From Paenibacillus durus (GTDB taxonomy: Bacteria; Bacillota; Bacilli; Paenibacillales; Paenibacillaceae), in NCBI RefSeq assembly GCF_000756615.1, contig NZ_CP009288.1:4836001-4900000 (forward strand): a DNA stretch of 64,000 nt, in the 5' to 3' direction. Of this stretch, positions 17,037 through 25,433 are shown piece after piece (the stretch's first letter is position 1; each line of letters starts with the position of its first letter). The notes under the pieces are model-generated. The model worked only from the letters and a program-made list of their open reading frames with translations, searched no databases and had not been told where the DNA came from. Made by a program: the position numbers and the translations under genes.

Positions 17037-18563
17037 TCAGGGCGCGCCATCCGCGCCTTTTTTCTTCTTGGCTTTAATATTGGCAGCCATTTGCATCAGA
17101 GCCGCAAATTCTTCTTCACTCACGGCTCCCGATTGTCCGTCATCCAACGCAATCTGGATTTCGGGCTTGCCGGAAGTCCCGCCTCTTTTGGCATAGGAAC
17201 GCGAACGCGTCCCCGGCGCGCCGGAGGCTCCTTTTCCTTTTACCTTGGATTGATCCCGTATGTAGCGAACCGCTTTCTCATAGCTGTTGACCTGCTTAAC
17301 CAGCATATTGGAAGCAATGGCCTCCACGAAATTGCGGTTGATCCGCTGTTCTCCTCCCGAGGCAACCATCGCCATCAGGTAGTGGATCAGCACATTGATA
17401 ACTTCGCCCGGAAGCTTGTAATTCAAATCGATCTTCTCGAAAATATCCATTAGCTGCCCCGGCACCGCGCCCGGAAAAAAAGTCTGAAGCAGCCGGGTAT
17501 ACGGTTCGTTGCGCAGCATCATATTATATTGGTGAATATCGCATTTGGACAGGAACTGCGGAGGAACCTCCACATAATATTCCATTTCAACAGGCTGCTC
17601 ATCGGGTATGATCGCTCCATCTCCCTGTTCCGCAGCTCTAATAGCCACGACCTTGGCGGCCGATGCTTCCCGCTGCTCCTGCCGCTTCATATTTTGCCGG
17701 AAATGCTGGTTGGCCCGGTGTTGAAGCTCATCCAGGATGAGCTCGCCGTCCGGAGAAAAAATACCGTCCTCATCAAGCAGCCGGCACATATCCTGCGCGC
17801 CGAGCTTGTATTTATGGGCCACATAATTGATAACACCCATCTGATCAAAATCAAAACGCAGCTTCTCGACATGCGCCCGGTTGACCGATTCCCGCGGAAA
17901 GCGCAAAATAAGGTCGCTGTAACCAATCGTAAGCTTTCCCTCGGCGCTCTTCACAGGCTGGCGGACAGCGGCCACTTCGGTCAACGCCTGCTCCAGCTCA
18001 TAATCGATGACATGCGTATTCAGCTCAAAAATATCATAGAACGGCCGTGATATATTTTCCTTGCCTGCGGCGCTCCGGCTCCACTCCTCCGGTTCCCGGC
18101 TCCAGAACTGCTCCCTAAGCGACAATACGGCGAATTTACCGACCTTGTCGCGCAGCAGCAGCGTTAAATGCTGAGTGGCAAAAAAGTCGGATGGAGACAG
18201 CGGCGGCAGCATTTCGTATTCGTACATATAATCGTCGGTTTCCGGTATAAAGATACGGCTGGTCTGAAGCAGACCGACCGCCTCGAGCCGGGAAGCCTGT
18301 TCAATCAGCGATCTGCGGCCCTTCTCGTTCGGCTCTATGCCCAGCGTCAGAAACAGGCGGCGCTGCGGTTCCGCAGCCGAGAAGCCAATATTCTCCGCAG
18401 GCACATGTGAGAAGAGCAGACGGTACAGGCTTATGGCAAAAGCGCCGACCATAGGCTGGTAGATGGAATTCAGCATACGCTCGTCGACGGGACTTAGGCC
18501 GAATTCGCGGGAAACACAGTACCGATGATGTTCGGTGAAATGATGTAAATGACTGATATGCAT
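17037..18563 (-). CDS. dnaB: Replication initiation / helicase-loading protein DnaB
   Basis: Primosomal DnaB of Firmicutes (not the E. coli helicase) helps load the replicative helicase at oriC and during restart. The 508-aa protein opens with the DnaB N-terminal domain (HRYCVSREFGLSPVDERMLNSIYQPMVGAFAISLYRLL). A DnaD-like C-terminal region follows (MDIFEKIDLNYKLPGEVINVLIHYL, then NRNFVEAIASNMLVKQVNSYEKAVRYIRDQ), ending in a lysine-rich tail. The start at 18563 follows AAGGAGGAGG. The stop nearly touches dnaI, so the pair is translationally linked. Confidence 0.94.
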   Translation of the reverse strand: MHISHLHHFTEHHRYCVSREFGLSPVDERMLNSIYQPMVGAFAISLYRLLFSHVPAENIGFSAAEPQRRLFLTLGIEPNEKGRRSLIEQASRLEAVGLLQTSRIFIPETDDYMYEYEMLPPLSPSDFFATQHLTLLLRDKVGKFAVLSLREQFWSREPEEWSRSAAGKENISRPFYDIFELNTHVIDYELEQALTEVAAVRQPVKSAEGKLTIGYSDLILRFPRESVNRAHVEKLRFDFDQMGVINYVAHKYKLGAQDMCRLLDEDGIFSPDGELILDELQHRANQHFRQNMKRQEQREASAAKVVAIRAAEQGDGAIIPDEQPVEMEYYVEVPPQFLSKCDIHQYNMMLRNEPYTRLLQTFFPGAVPGQLMDIFEKIDLNYKLPGEVINVLIHYLMAMVASGGEQRINRNFVEAIASNMLVKQVNSYEKAVRYIRDQSKVKGKGASGAPGTRSRSYAKRGGTSGKPEIQIALDDGQSGAVSEEEFAALMQMAANIKAKKKKGADGAP

Positions 18564-18756
18564 CTTCGGATACCTCCTCCTTTTCGCGAATTCAAGACGG
18601 TTTCTCTTTCAAGTAGAGTTCTATTCTATCATAAATCGACTGTCTATAAATGTTGAAAAAAGCCCAAAACAGACGCTTTCTCCCGCCCGTTCGCAGCCGG
18701 TCCTCGTCATCCTGACACATGCGGATTTTTTAGAAAAAAAGATGAAAATCCAACCT

Positions 18757-18794
18757 AAAACGGCCGCTCCCGCTTCATACGGGAAAGCGGCCGC
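18757..18794 (-). terminator. Terminator of the yuiB-like gene
   Basis: The stem AGCGGCCGCTTTCCCG / CGGGAGCGGCCGTTTT, read on the minus strand, ends in TTTT about 30 bp past the stop of the gene at 18821-19126. Confidence 0.8.
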
Positions 18795-18820
18795 TGCGCT
18801 TTCTCTTCATACCTGATTCG

Positions 18821-19126
18821 TCAGAACATTTTGTATCCGCCCAGCCGCAGACGCCGGATCGTCCAGCCGCTGAGCACCGCTCCGGCCAGACCGGCGGCGC
18901 CGGTCAAATAGTCCACCGGATGAAAGGAAGACAGATGCTCCCAGAGGGTCACGGATGAACGGTCCCAGATGGAATACACTACCACCGGCAGAATGACGAG
19001 AACGAACAAATAAGCAGGAAACCAAGTAGTCTTCATTAACATATTGAGGATAAAGCCGATACCAAACATCATTACAAAGAACAGAACGGCGAGCACAAAC
19101 ACAGGAATAAATCCCACCCGACTCAC
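18821..19126 (-). CDS. yuiB: YuiB-like small membrane protein
   Basis: A 101-aa protein with three hydrophobic segments: FVLAVLFFVMMFGIGFILNML, FVLVILPVVVYSIW and LTGAAGLAGAVLSGWTI, ending RLRLGGYKMF. The N-terminal GIGFILNML and the C-terminal GYKMF match my memory of Bacillus YuiB (GIGFLLNML, GYQMF). In Bacillus yuiB lies near yumB and yumC, and homologues of both occur 1.2-4 kb to the right here, which supports the call. It begins at a GTG. No function is established for the family. Confidence 0.75.
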   Translation of the reverse strand: MSRVGFIPVFVLAVLFFVMMFGIGFILNMLMKTTWFPAYLFVLVILPVVVYSIWDRSSVTLWEHLSSFHPVDYLTGAAGLAGAVLSGWTIRRLRLGGYKMF

Positions 19127-19295
19127 TTCCCCTCTCTATAAAGAAACGCACATAAAGCATCAACCCGTAGTCAGTTTACTAGAAAAAAGGTGACGAAGCA
19201 ATGAATTTTCGTGGCTCAGCCGGCGGCAGTGTTTGCTCTTCACCGCAAGCTTGCGCTACAATGCTTAGAAGGACAACCATTGGAGGAGTGATTAC

Positions 19296-20048
19296 ATGAG
19301 TGAAGCCGCTTTGACGCTGGAAGGATGGTATGCTCTCCATGACTTCCGCTCTCTGAATTGGACCGCCTGGACGGCAGCCGATGACGAGGAACGCGCTGTG
19401 GCTCTGGATGAACTGAATGCATTTATAGAAGAATGGGCCGGTGTCGAGGAGGCAAAGCTCGGCAGTTCCGCCTGGTATTCGATCGTGGGACAGAAGGCCG
19501 ATTTCGTAATGATGCACCTGCGTGAAAGCCTGGAGGACCTGAATAAGCTCGAAGCCGCCTTCAATAAGACCGCTTTTGCCTCCTTTACAACCAAAGCTTA
19601 CTCCTATGTCAGCATTGTGGAGCTTAGCAACTATAACTCCGGCGGAGAAAGCGGAGAAGACCCGATGCAGAATCCGCATATCGCCGCCCGCCTAAAGCCG
19701 GTCCTGCCGAAAGCCCGGCATATCTGCTTCTATCCGATGAACAAGAAGCGGGAGCTTGCCGATAACTGGTATATGCTCGATATGGCCAAGCGCAAGGAGC
19801 TGATGTACTCGCACGGGCTGATCGGACGCGGTTACGCCGGCAAGATTAAGCAGATCATTACCGGCTCCGTCGGCCTCGACGACTGGGAATGGGGCGTGAC
19901 CCTGTTCGCGGAAGACGCGCTGCAGTTCAAGAAGCTCGTCTACGAGATGAGGTTTGACGAGGTCAGCGCACGCTACGGCGAATTCGGTTCGTTCTATGTC
20001 GGCAACCTGCTGACTTCCGAATCTTTTGAAGAAATGCTAAAAGTGTAA
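19296..20048 (+). CDS. hemQ: Coproheme decarboxylase
   Basis: HemQ performs the last step of the Gram-positive coproporphyrin-dependent haem pathway, decarboxylating coproheme III to haem b with peroxide. The 250-aa chlorite-dismutase-fold protein has the catalytic-tyrosine segment [10 protein letters not shown], the proximal histidine in [13 protein letters not shown], and the C-terminal [37 protein letters not shown] typical of HemQ. The ATG at 19296 follows TTGGAGGAGTG. It stands alone on the plus strand among minus-strand genes. Confidence 0.95.
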   Translation: MSEAALTLEGWYALHDFRSLNWTAWTAADDEERAVALDELNAFIEEWAGVEEAKLGSSAWYSIVGQKADFVMMHLRESLEDLNKLEAAFNKTAFASFTTKAYSYVSIVELSNYNSGGESGEDPMQNPHIAARLKPVLPKARHICFYPMNKKRELADNWYMLDMAKRKELMYSHGLIGRGYAGKIKQIITGSVGLDDWEWGVTLFAEDALQFKKLVYEMRFDEVSARYGEFGSFYVGNLLTSESFEEMLKV

Positions 20049-20050
20049 AA

Positions 20051-20096
20051 AAAGGGTGTGCTCCGCAGCGTATAACGCCGGGGCACACCCTTTGCC
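20051..20096. terminator. Bidirectional terminator between hemQ and the small minus-strand gene
   Basis: The stem AAAGGGTGTGC / GCACACCCTTT is flanked by a run of seven A on the left. It is therefore a strong terminator for the minus strand and a weaker one for hemQ. Confidence 0.85.
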
Positions 20097-20103
20097 TTAT
20101 CCT

Positions 20104-20367
20104 TTATTCTTCCGAAGACTCCCCGTCGTCTTCCCCGTCCCGCAGGCTCTTCAGGTAATCTGCAGTCGCACGGTCACGGTCCCGGCTCTTCTCCTTCAGC
20201 CGCTCAATCGCAGGCAGAATGAGCAGGTCGACTTCTTTCTGGATGGTATAGGCCAGATCATGTCTGCTTTGATCCTCCAGGTAGGAGCCGACCTCCATCA
20301 GGCCGTTGTAACGGTCCAGTTCGTCCCGGGTCAGCAGCCCCCGCACTTGCACACTGCAATGCCGCAT
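20104..20367 (-). CDS. Small hydrophilic protein of unknown function
   Basis: The 87-aa frame is charged, with an internal helical stretch (ERLKEKSRDRDRATADYLKSLRD) and an acidic tail DGEDDGESSEE. It begins one base after the stop of the NDH-2-like gene, so it is probably cotranscribed with it. It is followed by a strong terminator. The binding site is poor (AAAGGCAAG about 13 bases upstream), which suggests translational coupling. I do not recognise a family. Confidence 0.6.
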   Translation of the reverse strand: MRHCSVQVRGLLTRDELDRYNGLMEVGSYLEDQSRHDLAYTIQKEVDLLILPAIERLKEKSRDRDRATADYLKSLRDGEDDGESSEE

Positions 20368-20368
20368 T

Positions 20369-21562
20369 CTACAGGAACTTGCCTTTCTTCAGAACAAGCG
20401 GAATGCCGCCGATAATAAAGAGGTAGCGCATGTCCACGACTTTTTTCAACTGGGCGGCTATAAAGCCCTTGAATTTCTTGTCGCCGACTACCGCGATTCC
20501 CTCGCCCCTGCCAAGCGAAGCCACCGTTCCTTTATTGCTGAATGCGAATTTCTTCGGCTGCTGATTTCGAATCGCTGCCACCAGATTATGGGCGCAGCAC
20601 TCGCCCTGCTGCATGGCGATTTGCGCCGTCGGAGGGTAAGGGCGGCCCTCAGGTCCGATCATAAGCGAACCGTCTCCGATGATGAAGATATTGTCATGAC
20701 CCGGAGCGTGCAGGAACTCGTCCACTTTGACACGGCCGCGCATCGCTTCAAAGCCCGCAGCTTCGATCAGGCGGTTACCGCGAATGCCCCCCGTCCAGAC
20801 GATTGTGGATGCCTTAATCTCTTCGCCCGTCGCAAGAAGAACGCTACTCGGCGTACATTCCTTGATGGCTACACCGATTTTGAAGGTTACGCCTTTCTTG
20901 GTAAGCACATTCATAGCATACTCGACAAGCTCGGGAGCAAAGCCCGGCAGAGCTGTCGGAGCGGCCTCCACGTTGTAAATGTTGACCAGGCTAGGGTCCA
21001 CGTCGTATTCCTTGCACAGCCCCGGAATCCGGTCCGCCAGCTCGGCCACAAATTCAATGCCGCTGAAGCCGGCGCCGCCGATTACGAAATTGATATGCTC
21101 CTGCAGATTGTTCTCGTTCTTATACTTGGCAAACTGGTATTCGATATGCTCTCGGATCAGACGAACGGAGTTAATGCTGCGGATCGTCAGGGCATACTTG
21201 TCGAGTCCCGGAATGCCGAACGTCTCCGGCTCGCCGCCCAGTGCGATAACGAGATAGTCGTAGGACAGCGTTCCGTCCTCCAGAATGATCTTTTTCTGCT
21301 GGGTGCGAATTTCCTGCACAGACGACTTGACAAGGTCGATCTTGAATTCATCGATCAGCTTGGAAATGGCTATGCGTGAATGGTCGATGCTGTCCGTTCC
21401 TGCGGCAGGCATATGCAGATGTGTAGTGAAGTAGTGATACTCATGGCGATTGACAAGCGTAACATCCGCCTCGTTGTAATTTAAGGACTTTTGCAGACGT
21501 TGTGCGGTTAGTATGCCTCCATATCCCGCGCCTAGAATTACGATTTTAGGAATACTGTTCAT
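20369..21562 (-). CDS. Type II NADH dehydrogenase-like FAD oxidoreductase (YumB-like)
   Basis: A 397-aa single-subunit flavoprotein. FAD binding: KIVILGAGYGGILTAQRLQ at the N-terminus. NADH binding: NFVIGGAGFSGIEFVAELADR in the middle. C-terminal FAD contact: NIFIIGDGSLM with PPTAQIAMQQGECCAHNL. NDH-2 enzymes pass electrons from NADH to menaquinone on the inner membrane face without pumping protons. The ATG at 21562 follows GAAGGAG; a 24-residue extension to 21634 is not family-like. The pairing with a yumC homologue just upstream on the other strand matches Bacillus gene neighbourhoods. Confidence 0.9.
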   Translation of the reverse strand: MNSIPKIVILGAGYGGILTAQRLQKSLNYNEADVTLVNRHEYHYFTTHLHMPAAGTDSIDHSRIAISKLIDEFKIDLVKSSVQEIRTQQKKIILEDGTLSYDYLVIALGGEPETFGIPGLDKYALTIRSINSVRLIREHIEYQFAKYKNENNLQEHINFVIGGAGFSGIEFVAELADRIPGLCKEYDVDPSLVNIYNVEAAPTALPGFAPELVEYAMNVLTKKGVTFKIGVAIKECTPSSVLLATGEEIKASTIVWTGGIRGNRLIEAAGFEAMRGRVKVDEFLHAPGHDNIFIIGDGSLMIGPEGRPYPPTAQIAMQQGECCAHNLVAAIRNQQPKKFAFSNKGTVASLGRGEGIAVVGDKKFKGFIAAQLKKVVDMRYLFIIGGIPLVLKKGKFL

Positions 21563-21855
21563 TTTCCGGCTCCTTCCAACAGGCGAATCTAATTTAAAGT
21601 GTCTGGATAAATAAAGTTTTGTGAATTTATACACATGAGATTGGAATAAATTCCAGTAAAACTTAAAATAAATCGAAAATAATCATATATATTGTAATCC
21701 TTACCCTGTATTTAAGCAAATAGTAATTATTATTATAATTGCTGGCTCATGCTCCTCCAATTGTTTAAATTTGAAGCTTTGCAGTGCGGTTCCGCAATGT
21801 TTATAATGGGGTAGTATGGCATTTTGAATATATCAACTTGGAGGTGTAAGATCCT

Positions 21856-22872
21856 GTGACTTCCCAGCAAACCGGCGCTCCTATGAGTGACCTTCTCATC
21901 ATAGGCGGAGGTCCTGCAGGCATGTTCGCCGCTTTCTACGGCGGAATGCGCCAGGCGTCCGTAACTTTGATAGAGAGTATGCCCCAACTGGGCGGACAGC
22001 TTGCTACTCTTTATCCCGAAAAATATATCTATGATGTGGCAGGATTCCCAAAAATTACGGCACAAGAACTAGTTGACAACCTTTCCCGGCAAATGACTCT
22101 GTTCCAGAGCGACATCCGTCTGGAGGAGAAAGTGGTTTCCGTTGAAAAACGGGGCGAACGCCATTTCGTCGTTACGACCGATAAAGCGGAATACCACGCC
22201 AAAGCCATTATCCTTACGGCAGGCGTCGGCGCCTTTGAACCTCGGCGTCTGGAGCTCCCCGGAGCTGAGCGCTTTGAAAAAGCCAACCTGCACTATTTTG
22301 TAAGCGATTTGAACGTGTTTAAAAATAAAAAAGTACTGATCACCGGCGGCGGCGATTCCGCAGTGGACTGGGCGCTTATGCTTGAACCTATCGCCGCTGA
22401 GGTCACTTTGATCCACCGCCGCGACAAGTTCCGCGCCCACGAGCATAGCGTGGAGAATCTGATGAATTCAAAGGTAAGAGTTATTACCCCTACTGAGATT
22501 TCAGCGCTTCACGGAGATGAATTTATTAACAAGGTGACGCTCTCCAATGTCATGACTAAGGAGACCCAGGACATTGAAGTGGACAGTGTAATCGTTAACT
22601 TCGGCTTCTTCTCCTCACTTGGCCCGATCTCTGATTGGGGCCTCCAAATCGAAGGCAGCTCCATTGTCGTCGATTCCCGCATGGAGACCAGCATCCCTGG
22701 CATTTTTGCCGCCGGCGATATTACCACCTACCCTGGCAAGCTGAAGCTAATCGCCGTAGGCTTTGGAGAGGCGCCGACCGCGGTCAATAATGCCAAGATC
22801 TACATTGATCCCGAAGCGAAGCTGTCTCCGGGCCATAGCAGCAGTCTGAAGCTGCAGCATCAAACGTCTTAA
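21856..22872 (+). CDS. yumC: Ferredoxin/flavodoxin--NADP+ reductase, thioredoxin-reductase-like type
   Basis: A 338-aa homodimeric-type FNR. It has an FAD motif [20 protein letters not shown], an NADPH-site motif [17 protein letters not shown], and a C-terminal [14 protein letters not shown]. It lacks the CxxC redox pair of true thioredoxin reductases, as expected for the YumC family. The start is the GTG at 21856, with TTGGAGGTG 9 bases upstream; an internal ATG ten codons on is possible. It supplies reduced ferredoxin or flavodoxin. Confidence 0.92.
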   Translation: MTSQQTGAPMSDLLIIGGGPAGMFAAFYGGMRQASVTLIESMPQLGGQLATLYPEKYIYDVAGFPKITAQELVDNLSRQMTLFQSDIRLEEKVVSVEKRGERHFVVTTDKAEYHAKAIILTAGVGAFEPRRLELPGAERFEKANLHYFVSDLNVFKNKKVLITGGGDSAVDWALMLEPIAAEVTLIHRRDKFRAHEHSVENLMNSKVRVITPTEISALHGDEFINKVTLSNVMTKETQDIEVDSVIVNFGFFSSLGPISDWGLQIEGSSIVVDSRMETSIPGIFAAGDITTYPGKLKLIAVGFGEAPTAVNNAKIYIDPEAKLSPGHSSSLKLQHQTS

Positions 22873-22890
22873 TATCATTGTTCCTAGAGT

Positions 22891-22941
22891 CCCCACAAAG
22901 CTCCTGAGGAGGTTTCTGAGCCAAAGCTGCATATTGTGGGG
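22891..22941. repeat. Inverted repeat after yumC
   Basis: The arms CCCCACAA (22891-22898) and TTGTGGGG (22934-22941) enclose a partly self-complementary loop (CTCCTGAGGAG). It could act in RNA 3'-end formation for yumC but lacks a T-run. Confidence 0.5.
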
Positions 22942-22951
22942 CATGTTACAT

Positions 22952-23007
22952 AAAAAGGGTATCCTGACGGGTTGAAGTTAATCACAGCTCGTAAGGATAC
23001 CCTATTT
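22952..23007. terminator. Bidirectional terminator between yumC and sda
   Basis: AAAAAGGGTATCCT pairs with AGGATACCCTATTT across a 28-base loop. T-rich sequence flanks both ends, so it can terminate yumC on the plus strand and sda on the minus strand. Confidence 0.7.
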
Positions 23008-23062
23008 AAATTCTAGTAGCGGTTTAGTTTTATGTAGGGCTTCATAGATCATTCCGAAGTCA

Positions 23063-23206
23063 TTATTGAAGTACCGCATGTTCTGGAGAGTGTAAGTTCC
23101 GTTTGAGAATTTCAACTAATAACAGAGCGATAAAATCATGCTCCAGCTGAAGTTCTATGGCTTTGTGATAAGAGTCCAACAACATCTCATCCGACAATTC
23201 AACCAC
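23063..23206 (-). CDS. sda: Sporulation histidine kinase inhibitor Sda
   Basis: A 47-residue protein, reading VELSDEMLLDSYHKAIELQL then EHDFIALLLVEILKRN, matches the two-helix Sda hairpin of Bacillus (LSDELLIESYFKA, RDFIELIENEIKRR) at the same spacing. Sda binds the dimerisation/phosphotransfer domain of KinA-type kinases and blocks entry into sporulation when replication is perturbed. The GTG at 23206 is preceded by AAGGTAGGTGA and leaves three residues before LSDE, as in Bacillus. DnaA-box-like sites lie just upstream. The gene is easy to miss because of its size. Confidence 0.88.
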   Translation of the reverse strand: MVELSDEMLLDSYHKAIELQLEHDFIALLLVEILKRNLHSPEHAVLQ

Positions 23207-23281
23207 AACGTTCACCTACCTTTCCTTTATTTGGTTCCTCTCTATCATATCAAACTATCAATTTTCGAACAAGTGTTCTTA

Positions 23282-23381
23282 ATATCCACAGCCTTATGTG
23301 GAAATCCTGTGCATAATATGTGAGTAAAGGTAATATATGCTGGAAAAATGCGGTGGACAATGGGGATAAGAGTTATACACA
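23282..23381. promoter_or_regulatory. Cluster of DnaA-box-like sites upstream of sda
   Basis: Four 9-mers resemble the DnaA box TTATCCACA: ATATCCACA at 23282-23290, TTATGCACA (minus strand) at 23308-23316, TTATCCCCA (minus strand) at 23361-23369, and TTATACACA at 23373-23381. Two fit TTATNCACA exactly. In Bacillus subtilis DnaA activates sda through boxes in its promoter, so the same control is likely here; this is inference from site position and family knowledge. Bases 23216-23281 and 23382-23499 show nothing else I can name. Confidence 0.65.
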
Positions 23382-23499
23382 GGATTCGCCTTTGGTAGTA
23401 TAATAAAAAAAATTCATTTTTGCTATAGCCATTATTAAAAATCGGTCTCTCTTCCCTGTTCGGAAAGAACTATTATCGCCTTTTTTTCATATTACGTTA

Positions 23500-24162
23500 T
23501 TATTGCGGTCTTGTGTTCACTTCCAGAATCCAGATTCTCCCCGTACGGTCTATCGCATAATCGAAGCCGAGTTCGCCAATTCCCGGAAAATGGCGCTCCA
23601 GCACTCCAATACACGTTATGGTGAGATTGCGCATCTCCGTTCTTTTGGCGGATATCTTAGTCCGCGGAAGCGATCTTCTCAGCCCTTCCCGGCAGGTTAG
23701 CATAGTGCCTCCCTTGCACAAATTGGTCACGAACAGTCCGGGTCTGGCCAATCGGCCAACCATGGACCGAAACTCCCAGTGCTCTCCGTTCTTCACGACC
23801 TTGACCCGGTAATCGATAGGACGTCCGGCTATTCTGGCAAGCGATATGCCCTGCTGGATCAAATAGCTGCGCTTGACCTTGGCTCTCTTCAGCGCCCCCG
23901 CCATGCTGGAATAGTCCTGATAGATTCTGGTTCTGTCCATATAGGTAAAACCATACCCCCTGCCGTCCCGGAACACCTTGATGACGCCATAGCCCCCGCC
24001 GCCGACAATCGGTTTGATCACCACATTGCCGTATCGTTGAAGCATCGAATGCAGAGCGGTATTACTATAGGGCATCGTTTTCGGTATATAACCGGAAATC
24101 CGGCTGTCGCTGAGCAGCGCTTCAGTCTTCCGCCATTTGCTGGCCAGTTGTCTTCCTGCCAT
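23500..24162 (-). CDS. YheC/YheD-type ATP-grasp protein (spore-coat associated)
   Basis: The 220-aa protein has the lysine-bearing NVVIKPIVGGGGYGVIKV near residue 46. Its C-terminus is GELGFDYAIDRTGRIWILEVNTRP, the metal- and ATP-binding end of the ATP-grasp fold seen in the YheC/YheD group, whose members are found on Bacillus endospores. It is shorter than full-length YheC/D (about 360-450 aa) and lacks their N-terminal domain; the C-terminus stops right after NTRPQ. Substrates of the group are unknown. It starts after GGAGAG in a T-poor context. Confidence 0.8.
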   Translation of the reverse strand: MAGRQLASKWRKTEALLSDSRISGYIPKTMPYSNTALHSMLQRYGNVVIKPIVGGGGYGVIKVFRDGRGYGFTYMDRTRIYQDYSSMAGALKRAKVKRSYLIQQGISLARIAGRPIDYRVKVVKNGEHWEFRSMVGRLARPGLFVTNLCKGGTMLTCREGLRRSLPRTKISAKRTEMRNLTITCIGVLERHFPGIGELGFDYAIDRTGRIWILEVNTRPQ

Positions 24163-24229
24163 TTGCTCCTCTCTCCTTTCTCAAAGCCTGCTATACTGTA
24201 CTCAAATACTACTTTTACCTCCTGTATGA

Positions 24230-24511
24230 TTGTCCTTGGCTGAAGGCAGCTATGTAAAAAGGGGCGGCTATGCCGCGGCGGATGCCACGAGGACCGGGAG
24301 AACAGCCTGCGAAATCCGACAGCATCCGAGCCGCTGGCATTTGCCGGAGAAACGGGGGGAAATAAGTCGCCTTAGCAGCCGCTGTAATACGACATATTTC
24401 TGCGGCGGGGGGACGGCTGGCAGAGCGACAAAAAGTAACCGCTTTCCAAAAGGAGGCCGGATAGCTTATATTTATAGTATCTATCCGGATACGAAAGAGG
24501 GAGGCTTTACG
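24230..24511 (+). promoter_or_regulatory. Long structured leader with an 8-bp inverted repeat at 24457-24488
   Basis: About 280 bp upstream of the small membrane gene is GC-rich, and I see no coding region in it with family features. CCGGATAG at 24457-24464 pairs with CTATCCGG at 24481-24488, just before the ribosome binding site. Other stems seem likely (GGCGGCTATGCCGCGGCGG; GCCGCTGGC against GCCGGAG). It could be a riboswitch-like leader or operator. I tested the conserved cores of cobalamin, c-di-GMP and c-di-AMP riboswitches by eye without a convincing match. Confidence 0.4.
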
Positions 24512-24724
24512 ATGGCTCAATTGTTTGAGGTATTGTATTGGTTTGCCATGGTCGGATCGTCCGTCGTACTGGCCGCAACTACGATGCTGGTCTGCGGGCT
24601 CGGTATCAAATTCTTCATTAAAGATGGACGGAGAGCACTGGGCGCAGGCTGCATCGCCTTCTCGCTCGTATCCGCAGCCCTGATCGTTTTTATGATTAAC
24701 TACAAGTTTATCTTAGCGGCTTGA
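24512..24724 (+). CDS. Small two-helix membrane protein, unknown function
   Basis: The 70-aa protein MAQLFEVLYWFAMVGSSVVL... has one hydrophobic segment at residues 8-33 and a second at about 45-66, joined by a short basic loop (KFFIKDGRRALGAG). The ATG at 24512 follows AGAGGGAGG. It has its own long leader and a downstream terminator, so it is monocistronic. I do not recognise the family. Confidence 0.75.
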   Translation: MAQLFEVLYWFAMVGSSVVLAATTMLVCGLGIKFFIKDGRRALGAGCIAFSLVSAALIVFMINYKFILAA

Positions 24725-24892
24725 AGTAACCGAAAAGAAGAATTTCAAGCGGCGATCTGCTGCCGGAACTCAACCGGCAATTGATGGCTGTTTGAGGATT
24801 TTATCATAAATCCCATAATTCTGATCATACATCGAATTTAAGGGCCAAGATCAATTATAGTTATGACAAATTTAACTGCCCCTGGTAAAAGA

Positions 24893-24945
24893 ACGGAGCG
24901 GCTGCCTGAGACGTGAAAGTCCCAGACTGCCGCTCCGTTTTTTTT
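24893..24945. terminator. Strong terminator between the small membrane gene and hxlR
   Basis: ACGGAGCGGC pairs with GCCGCTCCGT, followed by eight T on the plus strand. The loop can also pair internally (CTGAGACG / AGTCCCAG). It probably serves the plus-strand gene and may stop the converging regulator gene too. Confidence 0.85.
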
Positions 24946-24975
24946 GAGCTATCAAGAGAATCCAGATGATTTACA

Positions 24976-25329
24976 TTACTGCTTTTCCAAAAGCAACTCG
25001 CTCGCTTCTTTTTTGGGACATGCGCCTTCCGTCTGAGCCCACTCCCTTATTGCAGCAAAAATAGGTTGGAGCCGCTGCCCGCGTTCGGTAAGTTCATATT
25101 CAACGTGCAAAGGCACTCCAGGATAAAGGGTACGTGTCACGATTCCCTGCTCCTCTAACAGGCGTAACCGATCTGTCAAGGTTTTCGGGCTAATTGGGTG
25201 CAACGAACGACGCAATTCCCCAAAACGTTTGATGCCATTGAACAAATCACGCAGGAGAAGAAGGGTCCACTTCCCATCTAAGATCTCCAAGACGGGTTTA
25301 ATTGCGTCAGGGCATTCAGGATCGATCAT
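24976..25329 (-). CDS. HxlR-family transcriptional regulator
   Basis: A 117-aa winged-helix protein of the HxlR type: CPDAIKPVLEILDGKWTLLLLRDL, FGELRRSLHPISPKTLTDRLRLLEEQGIV, and VEYELTERGQRLQPIFAAIREWA. The family normally has a cysteine before the first helix, seen here as PEC at residues 4-6, which in some members senses electrophiles or oxidants. It is divergent from the hydrolase-reductase pair at 25434-26854 with about 100 bp between starts, so it probably controls that pair. Confidence 0.92.
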   Translation of the reverse strand: MIDPECPDAIKPVLEILDGKWTLLLLRDLFNGIKRFGELRRSLHPISPKTLTDRLRLLEEQGIVTRTLYPGVPLHVEYELTERGQRLQPIFAAIREWAQTEGACPKKEASELLLEKQ

Positions 25330-25433
25330 CAGTGTTTCCTCCTTAGTTCATTTTATGAACCTATTGCACTTTTTTGTAACTACTTTTCAAATGTACCATA
25401 CTCCGCTACTCTTGTGAAAGAGGAGGTGGAAAA

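Noticed and set aside
22029..22944. Minus-strand frames over yumC.
   Set aside because: They are shadows of a clear FAD/NADPH oxidoreductase on the plus strand.
24239..24420. A known cobalamin, c-di-GMP or c-di-AMP riboswitch.
   Set aside because: The conserved cores of these classes are not recognisable by eye; only a general structured look remains.
24215..24520. A 101-aa minus-strand frame over the leader.
   Set aside because: It has no ribosome binding site or family resemblance and overlaps a structured leader of the plus-strand gene.
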